Positions 54,274 through 64,000 of a stretch of DNA of 64,000 bases are shown in pieces. How positions within the stretch are numbered: position 1 is the stretch's first letter; each line of letters opens with the position of its first letter. The notes beneath the pieces were generated by a model, which saw only the letters and a program-made list of their open reading frames with translations, was not told the origin of the DNA and searched no databases. This stretch comes from Lineus longissimus (Eukaryota > Nemertea > Pilidiophora > Heteronemertea > Lineidae). Both the position numbers and the translations under genes were made by a program. The stretch lies in NCBI RefSeq assembly GCF_910592395.1, contig NC_088320.1, positions 14,256,501 through 14,320,500 on the forward strand. Direction: 5' to 3'.

Positions 54274-54506
54274 CTCCGTCGAGCACCGTGCAAAAAATGA
54301 ACAAGAAGAACAAGTCCACTTAGAGTTAAGACTGCCCCAGAGGTGTCTCCAATCTAAGACTCGATTTGAGTGGTCCTCTTGACTTAAGTATGTTTATGAA
54401 TATGACTTGTTTTAAGAAAGTACCCCACCTAAACTTAAGATGCATTTTGGGCGCCCCACTTTGACTTAAGTATTCATTAAGCTACTTATGTCAAAGTGGG
54501 GCACCC

Positions 54507-56100
54507 AAGTTCGGATTTTATTGATTTTCTTCGGTCCATGTATCGCCGGTTGGGTTCGGTTCCTCATCATTACTCTCGCCGTATTTTATGTGTCGTGACC
54601 GGTGTAGAAGTTTAAAATGTCCTAGGATAGAATGCCCGGGAAACAAAGGATTATATTATGCGCTTCAATCTCTGAGCTATTGACGGTCAGGGTCTCTATA
54701 GAACCATATTGCAGAATACAATAGGGCCGGACACTTTTTCCAGGGGGGTATTTGTTACTGTTACACCGGCCGCGCCGCCAGTCCAAACAAAATGCGACGA
54801 CACAACACATGACACAATTCAATGTGCGTGCGTACATTTGTTTCCAGCAAAATCAGAATGATCTTGTCTACCACAACATATTTTCAATGATGCATTCCAC
54901 GGAACACACAGGTACACTTCACACCAATACGAACTGCCCGAAATATGTGCAGTGTAGGCCCTATACGCACCGAGCAACCAAACTATAGGTTGATTACTCC
55001 GAGGTACGCATAAAAATGATAAGATACAGGTGTTTATTTGCATTTTGGTTAGTTGCATCGTGAAGATCAACGCAGTCTTTGAGCCTTGCGGTTTTCGCTT
55101 CTTTTTTGTCAACAAAATTATTTTATCTCAAATATTTGTTTTGAGGGAGTCCCCAAATACAATTTGTGGGAAATGGTTACTGTTCAGCTGCATCTCTAAG
55201 TAAATATGGATAATTCCTTCAAAACAGAAGGAAAGTTGAATTTCATGCGGCCTGTCATTAATTGACAGCTGTCCCCTGACATCATGATCAGTAGTGAAAG
55301 CTGATTGGTCAAAGCAGCAGACTGCTCAGTTTCAGCGGCAAGTGTGGAGATCAAAAGCACAGCGATCAAGAACGTTTTGACAAGGATAAATAGCCCTAGA
55401 TGATTTATAGCGGCGAGTCCATTGATGTGTTCGCAAAATGTTGAAATTTGGCACAACTGACTCATTAACAATGAAGGCCAAAATATCCCTGTGTTCTGAA
55501 TTAAATAAATGTTTGCCTGGCCCACCTGGCATCACGACATTGGTGAGGATGTGGCCCGTCATCTTTTTCCCGGTTCGTGTCGGTTCGTATCATCGTTGCA
55601 TCGGGTCAGGTCGAGTCGGTCAATGATCGTCTGTCAGTAGTCTAAATGACCTAGGTCCGTAACGTAATTTATTTCGGTTCGTGTACTGCAAATCATGGCA
55701 ATAGATTTGAGGTACGAACCACGTAATACATGTGGCGACTATCGGTTTCTGGTCGGTTCCTTATTGGTCCGTAACTGCCAAAACCGGTACATGCTTTTGG
55801 ACCTAGCTGTAGCCTTGATTCTGGACCTACGGAACGATCTCGGCAACTGCAAAGGTATCCGGCAGCCTAAAACCCTGTGCCAATTGATCGGATTCTAAAA
55901 ATGCACTATACTTGCATTAGTAGGACCTTTGCCAAAAGAGGCGACGAGGTTGACCACCTGCGATCGGCGTCACCTTTGCCCTCTTTAAGTCTGTGATTGG
56001 GGCACGCGCTGAGAGCGTGCCGTGGAAACAGAACAATCGATGGAATCCGTCATGGGTTTGTTGAGATCGATCGTATTGACGCAAACGCATGAGAGTCAGG
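54507..56100. other. Unannotated 1.5 kb, inverted copy
   Basis: Reverse complement of 9061-10604. No gene recognised. Confidence 0.5.
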
Positions 56101-56660
56101 ATGGGCTTTTACTGGCTTCATTATAGTGAAATGTGGATTGTATACCATTCACTTAATCATAAACAAATGTCTAACCATTTGTAGGTATCTTTTTCCGTGA
56201 AATTTTTCCACATTTTTGTTGTCCTGTTGAATCCTGTAAACTCATTCCACAACAGCTGCTTTCTTACTTGAGAAAGTTGAAAACCATTTTATGTTATTCT
56301 TCTCCAGTAATCCTGTTTTCAGAGATTTTTTGTGGAATTATTCTCCATCGTCAAACTGCAACTTCTCTGGTTTGACTTCTTTGAAAATAGTGACAAATAT
56401 TTGTTTCACTTCTCCATCCCCCCCCCCCCCCTTAGTCTTGAGGGGCAGGGCCTATCCGTACCCTGCATGGGATTCTCTATTAATTTAGCATTTAAGAAAA
56501 TCTTGTATAAAATTAGAAAATAACCTGAACAGAAAAACTAAAAAAGAAGCGGTTAGAAAAATTATTAGTTTGAACACAAATCTTCTACCACAAAACAACT
56601 ACGAAATATGCCGAGGCGATGAGTGGTGTTGCAGGTTAGAGAAACCGGCCACTGACTTTA
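56101..56660 (-). pseudogene. Integrase remnant, internally deleted (unit 6)
   Basis: C-type deleted version. The junction reads ccgtaccctgcatgggatt on the plus strand, and a C run is at about 56418-56431. Confidence 0.5.
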
Positions 56661-57282
56661 TTTTTGTGCTATCGGCTTATTTACTCTATACATTGAGACC
56701 TGTTGACACATATTCACTGGTAGTAGCTCTTGGGAGCAATAGACGATTGATATATTGATGAGAAAAACATTCTTGTCTGCCGAAAATATAATGCCGCGGA
56801 TATGTCCATCGACCGGCATTAGCGAAAATGGTCAGTTCCATCTTATCTTTTCAAAGACATGTAGATAAAAATGATTATCAAGAAGAAATGAGAAGACACA
56901 ATTTAGCTCTTGAAAAATTACAGAGAGAATCTAAAGACTGGGACGGACACCCAAACAGGTCATTGACCTCGTTAACTATCAGTTATGAAAATAGAAAATG
57001 GAAAGTGCAATTGATTTTCAGAATGTTGATGCGTCGTTTGTGTTCCCCTTTAGTTTCAATGAGGGGCCGTGGCACTTTACAGTGACCCTGGCATATATCA
57101 ATGAGGAGCTGTGTCGCTTCACAGTGACGTTATGACGGATTATCTTTTTAAATCCGGGAAATTGTAATTGATAAGAGTATATTAAATTATTATTGTTCGA
57201 GGTGTTCTGATGCCACATACTAGGGCTACATTGTGAGAGAAAAAAACCCATTACTTCTGACATTCTACTCCAAAATCAATTG
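56661..57282. other. Receptor-unit 3' block of GPCR6
   Basis: Reverse complement of 7850-8470. The 103-codon frame of units 1 and 4 is interrupted here. No gene. Confidence 0.45.
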
Positions 57283-58317
57283 TCAGTTTTTGTTACATTT
57301 GAATGCCTTTCCCAAGGCTTGTCTAAACCGTCGTCCCGTTGCACAGTAGATGAAGAAATTGACAAAACTGTTCAAATTGCTCAGAAAGTATGAATTAACG
57401 AGAACAGCAAAATAGATATCAGGGTCAATATCGAAACTTGAATATGATTGAATTAGTCCAAGTATTTGGGTAAGCCCACCCGGTACTTCAAGTACTATGA
57501 ATATTACCACCACTGTGACAACCCTGTACGTAACTATCTTCATTTGCTTGGCTCGATGTATATCATTTTTGATGAGATGCGCAGAGGTCGCCTGCTCTAA
57601 GCCAGATAGTATCAAGCCAGTGAAATATGTCAGGATAGTTATTGGTATCGAAGAATTGATAATGATATGTAGGCTCCTAATGTAGATGATGTCGTAATAA
57701 TAGTTATAGGACAAATCACTAAAGTCACACACGGGCAGGATCATACGTGAGCAAGGATCATAATGAAATGTCAACTCGAATAAGAAGATCAAAGGTATTC
57801 GATACAAGAAAGCCCCTAAACAAATTGCGAAAAGTAAAATGTAGGCATTCTTCTTTGTGCATATAGCTGCCGCCCGCAGAGGCCTGCAGACAGCAATGAA
57901 TCGCTCCGTGGCAACGCAGACAGTGATATAGATAGATGCTGTCTTTGAAAAGAACTCCAGTGTGTTAAGATAACGCATTGCTTGCGCATGAAACAAAATA
58001 TACTCGAACCAGAAACCTGTGTACATGTACAAGTCCTGCAACAGCACACCAAATACTACCGAAACCAAGACCAGACTGTCTGTCGCGGCTAAACCTTGTA
58101 GCAGCACCGAAGTTGATGTGTAAGGCCGCTCATATCCTATGCCAATAATCGCAAGTACATTTGCTGGTAAACCAATTATTGCCATTATTAACGTTAATAT
58201 TACATTAACGGTGAAAACCACCAAATCATAGTAACCAGTCAAGGGATATATAGGATACAAACATCGTCCACGGTCTATCGATGTGGTGAAAGGAATGGTT
58301 TCGTTAGTTGTTACCAT
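57283..58317 (-). CDS. GPCR6: class A FMRFamide-receptor-like GPCR, C type
   Basis: This intact 344-residue intronless receptor is the inverted duplicate of GPCR1/GPCR4. Distinct residues cluster outside: PVCDFSDL in ECL2 (Cys for Trp), QSYSSFDIDPDIYFAVLVNS in ECL3/TM7 and VVIFIVLEV in TM6. All family motifs are kept (TDSLVL, ATERFIAVCRPL, NSFVNFFIY). The upstream hairpin, uORF and TATA-like box of C units are present (58318-58440). Confidence 0.9.
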   Translation of the reverse strand: MVTTNETIPFTTSIDRGRCLYPIYPLTGYYDLVVFTVNVILTLIMAIIGLPANVLAIIGIGYERPYTSTSVLLQGLAATDSLVLVSVVFGVLLQDLYMYTGFWFEYILFHAQAMRYLNTLEFFSKTASIYITVCVATERFIAVCRPLRAAAICTKKNAYILLFAICLGAFLYRIPLIFLFELTFHYDPCSRMILPVCDFSDLSYNYYYDIIYIRSLHIIINSSIPITILTYFTGLILSGLEQATSAHLIKNDIHRAKQMKIVTYRVVTVVVIFIVLEVPGGLTQILGLIQSYSSFDIDPDIYFAVLVNSYFLSNLNSFVNFFIYCATGRRFRQALGKAFKCNKN

Positions 58318-58440
58318 CGTAGCTCGTAGCTGTTAAACATCTACGAGAAAATTATAACAATAATATGTAAAAATTCTACTAGCCTTAACTGAACCTTCAA
58401 ATATAACAATTTTATGTAAAATTTCTATAAGTCTTAACTG
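58318..58440 (-). promoter_or_regulatory. GPCR6 proximal upstream region
   Basis: Reverse complement of the C-unit layout: uORF from about 58340 with its stop overlapping the receptor ATG, and an extra block with ttttatgtaaaatttctataag where units 1 and 4 read a ttatataaaa box, so the TATA-like motif is weakened here. Confidence 0.35.
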
Positions 58441-58645
58441 AAGTTCCCACCATTTCGCACTCCTGCATAAGGAAGCTCAAGTTTATACTTCAAATCAAGC
58501 ACGGTCCACTGATCTACAGGTCATTGTTGCACATTAAAAATCCGTGTTGAGGTAACGTCATATTCAAATTTTATTGTTGATTTTGTTGAAATAGAATTAG
58601 TTGAATCATTTGTTGAATGTGAAAGACTTGACCATGTTGACTTGA

Positions 58646-58810
58646 TTATCCAAACTGTATATGCTGGATGAAATACCTGGTTTTCATGTGGAGGACATTT
58701 TTATTTTGGCCTTCTGACAACATATCAGTCATATATCTTGCCGACAAACAGAAGTGATTAAAGAACACAGACCCCAATGGAACCGATTTCATCAGCGTGT
58801 TGATTATCAT
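58646..58810 (-). pseudogene. ORF96 remnant, truncated (unit 6)
   Basis: Starts at 58810 and stops early by the same C-unit one-base difference. Confidence 0.22.
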
Positions 58811-58877
58811 TGGAAACGGCGCGTTAAACCACCACCACTTATTTATACCGAAGTTCTCTTAGCCCTCTATTCGCTTT

Positions 58878-59144
58878 TCATTTGGTTGGCCGATTTTCCA
58901 TTCCTGTGAGACAGTTCGAACAAAGCTCTCCGTAATTTTCACACATCAGTTTCCAAAGAGTCTGTCCCTGAATCACCTGAAATTCCCTGACAATATCCAC
59001 TCCTATCTTATGATAATGGTCGACGTAAACACCTCCATGATGGTGAACACGAACTCCTTTAGCAATCGGACTACCACTGTAGAGAACCACTGAATATCGA
59101 TAGAAACGCAGCCTAACGCTCTTCGTCAACCTATCAGTCAACAT
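58878..59144 (-). CDS. ORF88 copy upstream of GPCR6
   Basis: Intact 88-codon frame with Arg for Lys early (TKSVRLRF) and CLTGMENRPTK at the end. Unknown. Confidence 0.25.
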   Translation of the reverse strand: MLTDRLTKSVRLRFYRYSVVLYSGSPIAKGVRVHHHGGVYVDHYHKIGVDIVREFQVIQGQTLWKLMCENYGELCSNCLTGMENRPTK

Positions 59145-59488
59145 GGTCAATGGGACACGAAATGAGAACAGTGTGCATAGAGAACATATATTTCTGCAAA
59201 CCTATTAAAAAGTTTTGATTCAATCACACTAGCTATGCGTATCATTGAAAACAAATATCCACCTTGCAACTTGAGAAATTACTTTGCTATTGATGTTGTA
59301 TTATGTTCCGGTGGATACGGATCATGATACCGGTATCGATTTAATGTTTGAGCGTACTGTTGCTATATTATTTTCCTTATTATTTGAACCACAATCTGAA
59401 TTGACCGATATCATGAACCCTGCATCGACCACGTTGATGAATGATGCTACTAGTATACCCAGGGTGTTAATAATGTATATAGATTGCT
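59145..59488. other. Unit flank and surviving inverted arm, up to the breakpoint
   Basis: Contains the arm homologous to 5671-5764 (about 59378-59475). The minisatellite that should follow is absent. The sequence changes to D-unit integrase at 59489. Confidence 0.55.
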
Positions 59489-60620
59489 TTCCGCCAGATT
59501 TTAGTTTTCTCCGGAATCGGCTTGCATTGGTGTAGGCCACAGTGATTTAAGGGTTACAATAAGTCTCTCAGATACCGTCCTTTTGAAACTTCTTTCTCTG
59601 TAGGATTCTGCATGGGATTCTCTATTTATTTAGCATTTAAGAATATTTAAGAATCTTGTATTAAAATGGAAAATAACCTAAACAGAAAAACTAAAAAAGA
59701 AGCGATAAGAAAGATTATTAGTTTGAACACAAATCTTCTACCACAAAACAATAATGAAATATGCCGAGGCTATGATATGGTGTTGCGGGATATAGACACT
59801 GGCCACTGACTTTCCCCCCTCTCTGCACTTAAATGTATCTGTAGTGGCTGTGGTTAAACAAATGCGGAAAAGGAGAAGGTAAGTGAAATTATACAACAAT
59901 TAAAAACGTTTATTCTTGAAAAGATAAAATCTTCCAAATCAATAAATGGCGTAACATGGGCTTTGTTAAAATGTTCAAATGATTTTTTTCTGTGCTTGGA
60001 TTAAAACCCAAAGTGTACATAATTATTCTCAATGAAAATTTACACCATGTTTTGCCAATAAATTATTCAAAGAAGTTTATAGCCGCTTCAAAATATTTAT
60101 CTATTATAGATAGTTGGGTAAACATCATGCCCATAGAAACCAATGAAAATAGTCTGAAGAATTCCGAAGTCAATTCTAATTCTTTGAGAAACAGCTTAAA
60201 GCGGCTGAGAAATTTATCGCTAAAGGAAAAAGTACAAGAAGATACAGAAAAATTATTTTCTGAAGATCGGATTACTTTTCACAGGTTGTAAATGGCTGGG
60301 ATGCTAATGCCAGCCGTTGCTTTTTCTGGGGCTAGGTACTGCAGAACGGAAAAATTTCGCGTGGAGCATATTTTCGCGAATTTAATGAGTACGGTCATGC
60401 TCGCGAAAATATTATGCCGCGAAACTGTCTTGCCTATCAGAAAGAAGTCCATGTCGTTGCTGCCATGTCTCCACAGGCATTGCATCCAGCTAGGCCCTAT
60501 ATAGATCTAAAAGCTTACCAAACCATGAATATGTGATTAATTAGAGACAACGTATACCACTTGTAATTACGGCTAACACAAATTCCACACCTCCTCAATG
60601 TTGGCCTAAATTAATGCTCA
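59489..60620. other. Integrase start scrap and D-unit spacer, third copy
   Basis: 59489-59540 is the first part of the integrase remnant (minus, AYTNASRFRRKLKSGGK), cut by the breakpoint. The rest copies 21058-22140, with the 104-codon frame shortened by a base gain near 60250. Confidence 0.45.
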
Positions 60621-61363
60621 TCTTGCTATCGGCTTAATTCCTCTATGCATTGACACATGTTGACGCATATTCACTGGTAGTAGCTCTTTTAGAGCAATAT
60701 ACGGTTTTTATTTTGATAAAAAAACATTCTTGTCTGCCGAAAATAATATACCACGAATAAGTCCATCGACCGGCATTAGCGAAAATTTAATGCCGCAAAA
60801 ATTGTCTGTTCTACCGTATCTTTTCAAAGCCATAAATATAAAAATGGTTACCAAGAATAAATGAGAAGACACACTTTAGCTCTTAAAAAATTACATAGAG
60901 AATCTAAAGACTGGGACGGACACCTAAACAGCTCATTGACTTCGTTAACCATCAGTTGAAAAGAGAAAATGCTATTTTTGTAGTAAAGGGCAACATTTTA
61001 GGAGGCTTGGGTGTGGGGAGGCCGGATAATCGCCCCAAAAAGTGTCATAAGGCGGAGACGAAGGGCCCTGGAAAAGGGCACTTTATCCAAGCGTCCAAAA
61101 ACCCTTATACCCGAGAGTGTGTAACCCTTCTATTCCCCTTTAGTTTCAATGAGGGGCCATGGCACTTTACAGTGATCCTGAGATATATCAATGAGGAGCC
61201 GTGTCGCTTCACAGTGACGTAATGACGGATTATCTTTTTAAGTCCGGGAAATTGTAATTGATAATAGTATATTGAATTATTATTGTTCGAGGTGTTCTGA
61301 TGCCACATACTAGGGCTACATTGTGAGAGAAAATAATTTGTCTTCTTACATTCTACTCCAAAA
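60621..61363. other. Receptor-unit 3' block of GPCR7
   Basis: Direct copy of 22141-22875. No gene. Confidence 0.45.
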
Positions 61364-62404
61364 TCAATTATCAGTTTTGTTACATTTGAATGCCTTTCCC
61401 AAAGCTTGCCTAAACCGTTGTCCCGTTGCACAGTAGATGAAGAAATTTACAAAACTGTTCAAATTGCTCAGAAAGTATGAAATAGTGAGAACAGCAAAAC
61501 TTATATCATGGTCAACATCGAAACTTGAATATGTTTCAATTAGTCCCAGTATTTGGGTAAGCCCACCCGGTACTTCTAGTAATATAAATATTACCACCAC
61601 TGTGACAACCCTGTACGTAACTATCTTCATTTGCTTAGCTCGATGTATATCATTTTTGATGAGATGTGCAGAGTTCGCCTGCTTTAGACCAGATAATATT
61701 AAGCCAGTGAAAAATATCAGGATAATTATTGGTATCGAAGAATTGATAATGATATGTAGGCTGCTAATGTAGATGATGTCGAAATAATAGTTATAGGACA
61801 AATCACTCTTGTCCCACACGGGCAGGATCATACGTGAGCAACGATCATAATGAAATGTCAACTCAAATGAGAAGATCAAAGGTATTCGATACAAGAAAGC
61901 CCCTAAACAAATTGCGAAAAGTAAAATGTAGGCATTCTTCTTTGTGCATATAGCTGCCGCCCGCAGAGGCCTGCAGACAGCAATGAATCGCTCAGTGGCA
62001 ACGCAAACAGTGATATAGATAGATGATGTCTTTGAAAAGAACTGCAGTGTGTTAAGATAACGCATTGCTTGCGCATGAAACAAAATATACTCGAACCAGA
62101 AACTTGTATAGTTGTACAAGTCCTGCAATAACACACCAAATACTACCGAAACCAAGACCAGACTGTCTGTCGCGGCTAAACCTTGTAGCAGCACCGAAGT
62201 TGATGTGTAAGGTCGCTCATATCTCAAGCCAATAATCGCAAGTACATTTGCTGGTAAACCAATTATTGCCATTATGAACGTTAATGTTACATTAACGGTG
62301 AAAACCACCAAATGATAGTAACCAGTCAAGGGATATATATGATACAAACATCGTCCACGCTCTATCGATGTGGTGAAAGGAATAGTTTCGTTTTTTGTCA
62401 CCAT
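61364..62404 (-). CDS. GPCR7: class A FMRFamide-receptor-like GPCR, D type
   Basis: This intact 346-residue intronless receptor is the duplicate of GPCR2. Own residues include AIIGLRYERP (for GIGYERP), NYTSFWFEY in ECL1, KTSSIYI in TM3, HYDRCSRM and PVWDKSDL in ECL2, and KQANSAHL in ICL3. Its TM6-ECL3 DNA is identical by eye with that of GPCR1. The uORF and hairpin lie upstream (to about 62435). Confidence 0.9.
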   Translation of the reverse strand: MVTKNETIPFTTSIERGRCLYHIYPLTGYYHLVVFTVNVTLTFIMAIIGLPANVLAIIGLRYERPYTSTSVLLQGLAATDSLVLVSVVFGVLLQDLYNYTSFWFEYILFHAQAMRYLNTLQFFSKTSSIYITVCVATERFIAVCRPLRAAAICTKKNAYILLFAICLGAFLYRIPLIFSFELTFHYDRCSRMILPVWDKSDLSYNYYFDIIYISSLHIIINSSIPIIILIFFTGLILSGLKQANSAHLIKNDIHRAKQMKIVTYRVVTVVVIFILLEVPGGLTQILGLIETYSSFDVDHDISFAVLTISYFLSNLNSFVNFFIYCATGQRFRQALGKAFKCNKTDN

Positions 62405-62558
62405 CGTAGCTCGTAGCGGTTAAACATCTACGAGAAAATTATAACAATAATATGTAAAAATTCTACTAGCCTTAACTGAAGTTCCCACCATTTCGCACTC
62501 CTGCATAAGGAAGCTCAAGTTTATACATCAAATCAAGCAGAATCCACTAGTCTGCACG

Positions 62559-62849
62559 TCATTGCTGTATATTAAAAACACGTGTCGAGGTAACGTCATA
62601 ATCACATTTTATGGTTGATTTTGTTAAGTTTAAATTAGTTGAATCATTTGTTGAATGAGAAAGACTTGACCATGTTGACTTGATTATCAAAACTGTAATA
62701 TGTTGGATGAAATACCTGGTTTTCATGCGGAGGGGACATTTTTATTTTGGCCTTCTGACAACATATCAGTCATATATCTTGCCGACAAACAGAAGTCATT
62801 AAAGAACACACACCCCAAAGGAATCGATTTCATCAATGTGTTGATTATC
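62559..62849 (-). pseudogene. ORF96 remnant, 2-bp insertion (unit 7)
   Basis: Homologous to 24071-24361, but aggggacat replaces aggacat near 62731, shifting the frame after SEGQNK. Confidence 0.25.
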
Positions 62850-62919
62850 ATCGGAAACGGCGCGTTAAACCACCACCACTAACTTATACCGAATTTCTCT
62901 TTAGCCCTCAATTAGCTTT

Positions 62920-63187
62920 TCATTCAGTTGGACAATTTTCCATTCCTGTGAGACAGTTCGAACAAAACTCTCCGTAATTCCCACACATCGGTTTCCAAAG
63001 AGTCTGTCCCTGAATCACCTGAAATTACTTGACAATATCCACTCTGATCTGATGATAATGGTCGACGTCAACACCTCCATGATGGTGAACTCGAACTCCT
63101 TTTAGCAATCGGACTACCACTGAAGAGAACCACTGAATATCGATAGAAACGCAGCTTAACGCTCTTCGTCACCCTGTCAGTCAGCAT
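62920..63187 (-). pseudogene. ORF88 remnant (unit 7)
   Basis: D-type extra A and stop, as in 24430-24699. Confidence 0.3.
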
Positions 63188-63528
63188 GGTCAATGGGACA
63201 CGAAATGAGAACAGTGGCATAGAGAACATATATTTCTACAAAACTGTTAAAGTTTCGATTTAATCACACTAGCTAGATGCGTACCTTTGAAAACAAATAT
63301 CCACCTTGCAACTGGAGAAATAACTTTGCTATCGATGTTGTATTCTGTTTCGGTGACACGGAACATGATACCGATATTTAATGTTTAAGTTTACTGTTTG
63401 AGGCAGTTCTTGTGTGTATATTGCTAAACTGTTCATACATCACTGTGATCAACCCACACGCCAAATGCAATGCCTCTAGTCATTATCCACATGCGAGAAG
63501 TAAGCACACATTTCTTATTTCTTCAATG
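63188..63528. other. Receptor-unit 5' flank of GPCR7
   Basis: Copy of 24700-25040. No gene. Confidence 0.45.
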
Positions 63529-64000
63529 TTTTTTCTTCAATGATCTTTCCAATACTGAATGTGGTGTCAGGATAGCTGAACATCTTTTTACTAACAGAGC
63601 ATCCGCTGACGATATAAATTTAATTGCTGCTAATGTTCCCGGACTCCAAATGCTTAATGACAAGTGTTTCAGTTACTCTAAGAAGTGGCGCTTCGTTTTT
63701 TTGGAGAGAGTTCGGTCTATTGAGCAACGGTTTCTCCTATCTCGGCGTCTCGTCTGTGGTTAAAGTTCATATGTGGAAAATGGCCGTGTGCCCTATCCTA
63801 GTTTATGAATGTGCGACGCTTCACTCTGGCCCTAGAGACATCGCCTCCCTGGTTTCCTTTCAGGGGTCTTGTATCAAACGTGTTTTTTGGTATCCCTAAG
63901 CGCAGTCATCACACCAAACTTGTGACTGCTGCTGGTATAAAATGTGTCAAAGATGTTATACATGACCAACAGGTTTCATATTTTACCGTATTTTTAAAAG
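63529..64000 (+). mobile_element. LINE fragment, second copy, runs off the window
   Basis: Same insertion as 25041-25912 (ASADDINLIAANVPGLQMLN, ILVYECATLHSGPRD). The shared insertion point shows it predates this duplication. Confidence 0.7.

Larger units (their letters stand above)
51584..54506. mobile_element. PIF/Harbinger transposon H1, inverted copy
   Basis: Reverse complement of 10605-13580. The intact terminal gggcccatattcataaaagt is at 51584 and the far end palindrome ends with gcaccc at 54506. Gene order is Myb-like on plus, transposase on minus. Confidence 0.8.
42502..59488. repeat. Inverted duplication arm (reverse complement of 5658-30375)
   Basis: Read on the minus strand, this segment follows the left arm 5658-30375: 42502-44440 pairs with 28440-30375, 44440-50290 with 19050-24950, and 50290-59488 with 5658-14880. 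It lacks the LINE at 14887-19040 and one tandem receptor unit plus LINE fragment (about 25041-28590). The junction near 59488 passes in the middle of an integrase remnant into a direct copy of 20995 onward. Confidence 0.9.
59489..64000. repeat. Direct duplication of 20995-25510 (D unit, third copy)
   Basis: From tttccgccagattttag at 59489 the sequence follows 20995-25510 on the same strand, carrying GPCR7 as the partner of GPCR2 and the truncated LINE fragment. It runs off the window end. Small indels distinguish it, such as a shorter cgcgaaaatatt stretch near 60410. Confidence 0.92.

Overview
This is a eukaryotic, metazoan window. Introns with GT/AG borders, non-LTR retrotransposons, Harbinger and pogo DNA transposons, and intronless class A GPCR genes all point to an invertebrate genome. 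Expanded FMRFamide-receptor-like GPCRs next to PIF/Harbinger, CR1/L2-like and integrase-plus-chromodomain remnants suggest a marine invertebrate (lophotrochozoan or invertebrate deuterostome). I cannot name the species. No rRNA, tRNA or CRISPR was recognised.

The only convincing host genes form one family. There are seven near-identical rhodopsin-like receptor loci: five are full length (6815-7849 +, 22876-23916 -, 34918-35952 +, 57283-58317 -, 61364-62404 -), one has a stop in TM1 (26436-27470 -) and one has a frameshift in TM6 (45393-46440 +). Two older C-terminal relics lie at 28943-29178 (-) and 43715-43919 (+). Each locus sits in a repeated unit that reads, 5' to 3', flank, ORF88, ORF96, short promoter with a 9-codon uORF, GPCR, 3' block, integrase remnant. 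Three unit types can be told apart: C (GPCR1, 4, 6), D (GPCR2, 5, 7) and Y (GPCR3).

Almost the whole window is segmental duplication. Segment 1-14346 recurs directly at 30413-42505. Segment 5658-30375 recurs inverted at 42502-59488, without several insertions. Segment 20995-25510 recurs directly at 59489-64000. The right end therefore closes a large imperfect palindrome with a 12 kb spacer that is itself another copy. Comparing copies gives empty sites that delimit mobile elements: a pogo/Tigger element (1971-4099, only in copy 1), a 4.15 kb CR1/L2-like LINE (14887-19040, only in copy 1) and a 0.43 kb MITE with a 10-bp target duplication (20057-20479 and 48836-49264).

Layout: 1-1970 block A; 1971-4099 pogo; 4291-5764 a 17-bp minisatellite between inverted repeats; 5780-9060 C unit with GPCR1; 9061-10604 unannotated; 10605-14780 two tail-to-tail Harbinger elements; 14887-19040 LINE; 19041-25040 D unit with GPCR2; 25041-25912 LINE fragment; 25913-28600 Y unit with GPCR3; 28943-30412 relic unit; 30413-42505 second copy of A/minisatellite/C unit/Harbinger with GPCR4; 42502-44440 inverted relic unit; 44440-50290 inverted D unit with GPCR5; 50396-54506 inverted Harbingers; 54507-59488 inverted C unit with GPCR6; 59489-64000 direct D unit with GPCR7 and the LINE fragment.

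The receptor copies probably bind the same or closely related peptides. Their differences gather in extracellular loops 2 and 3, and GPCR1 carries a D-type tract in a C-type gene, which suggests gene conversion. The transposons are all damaged by features visible in the sequence. Whether the large inverted structure is genomic or partly an assembly effect cannot be decided from sequence alone.
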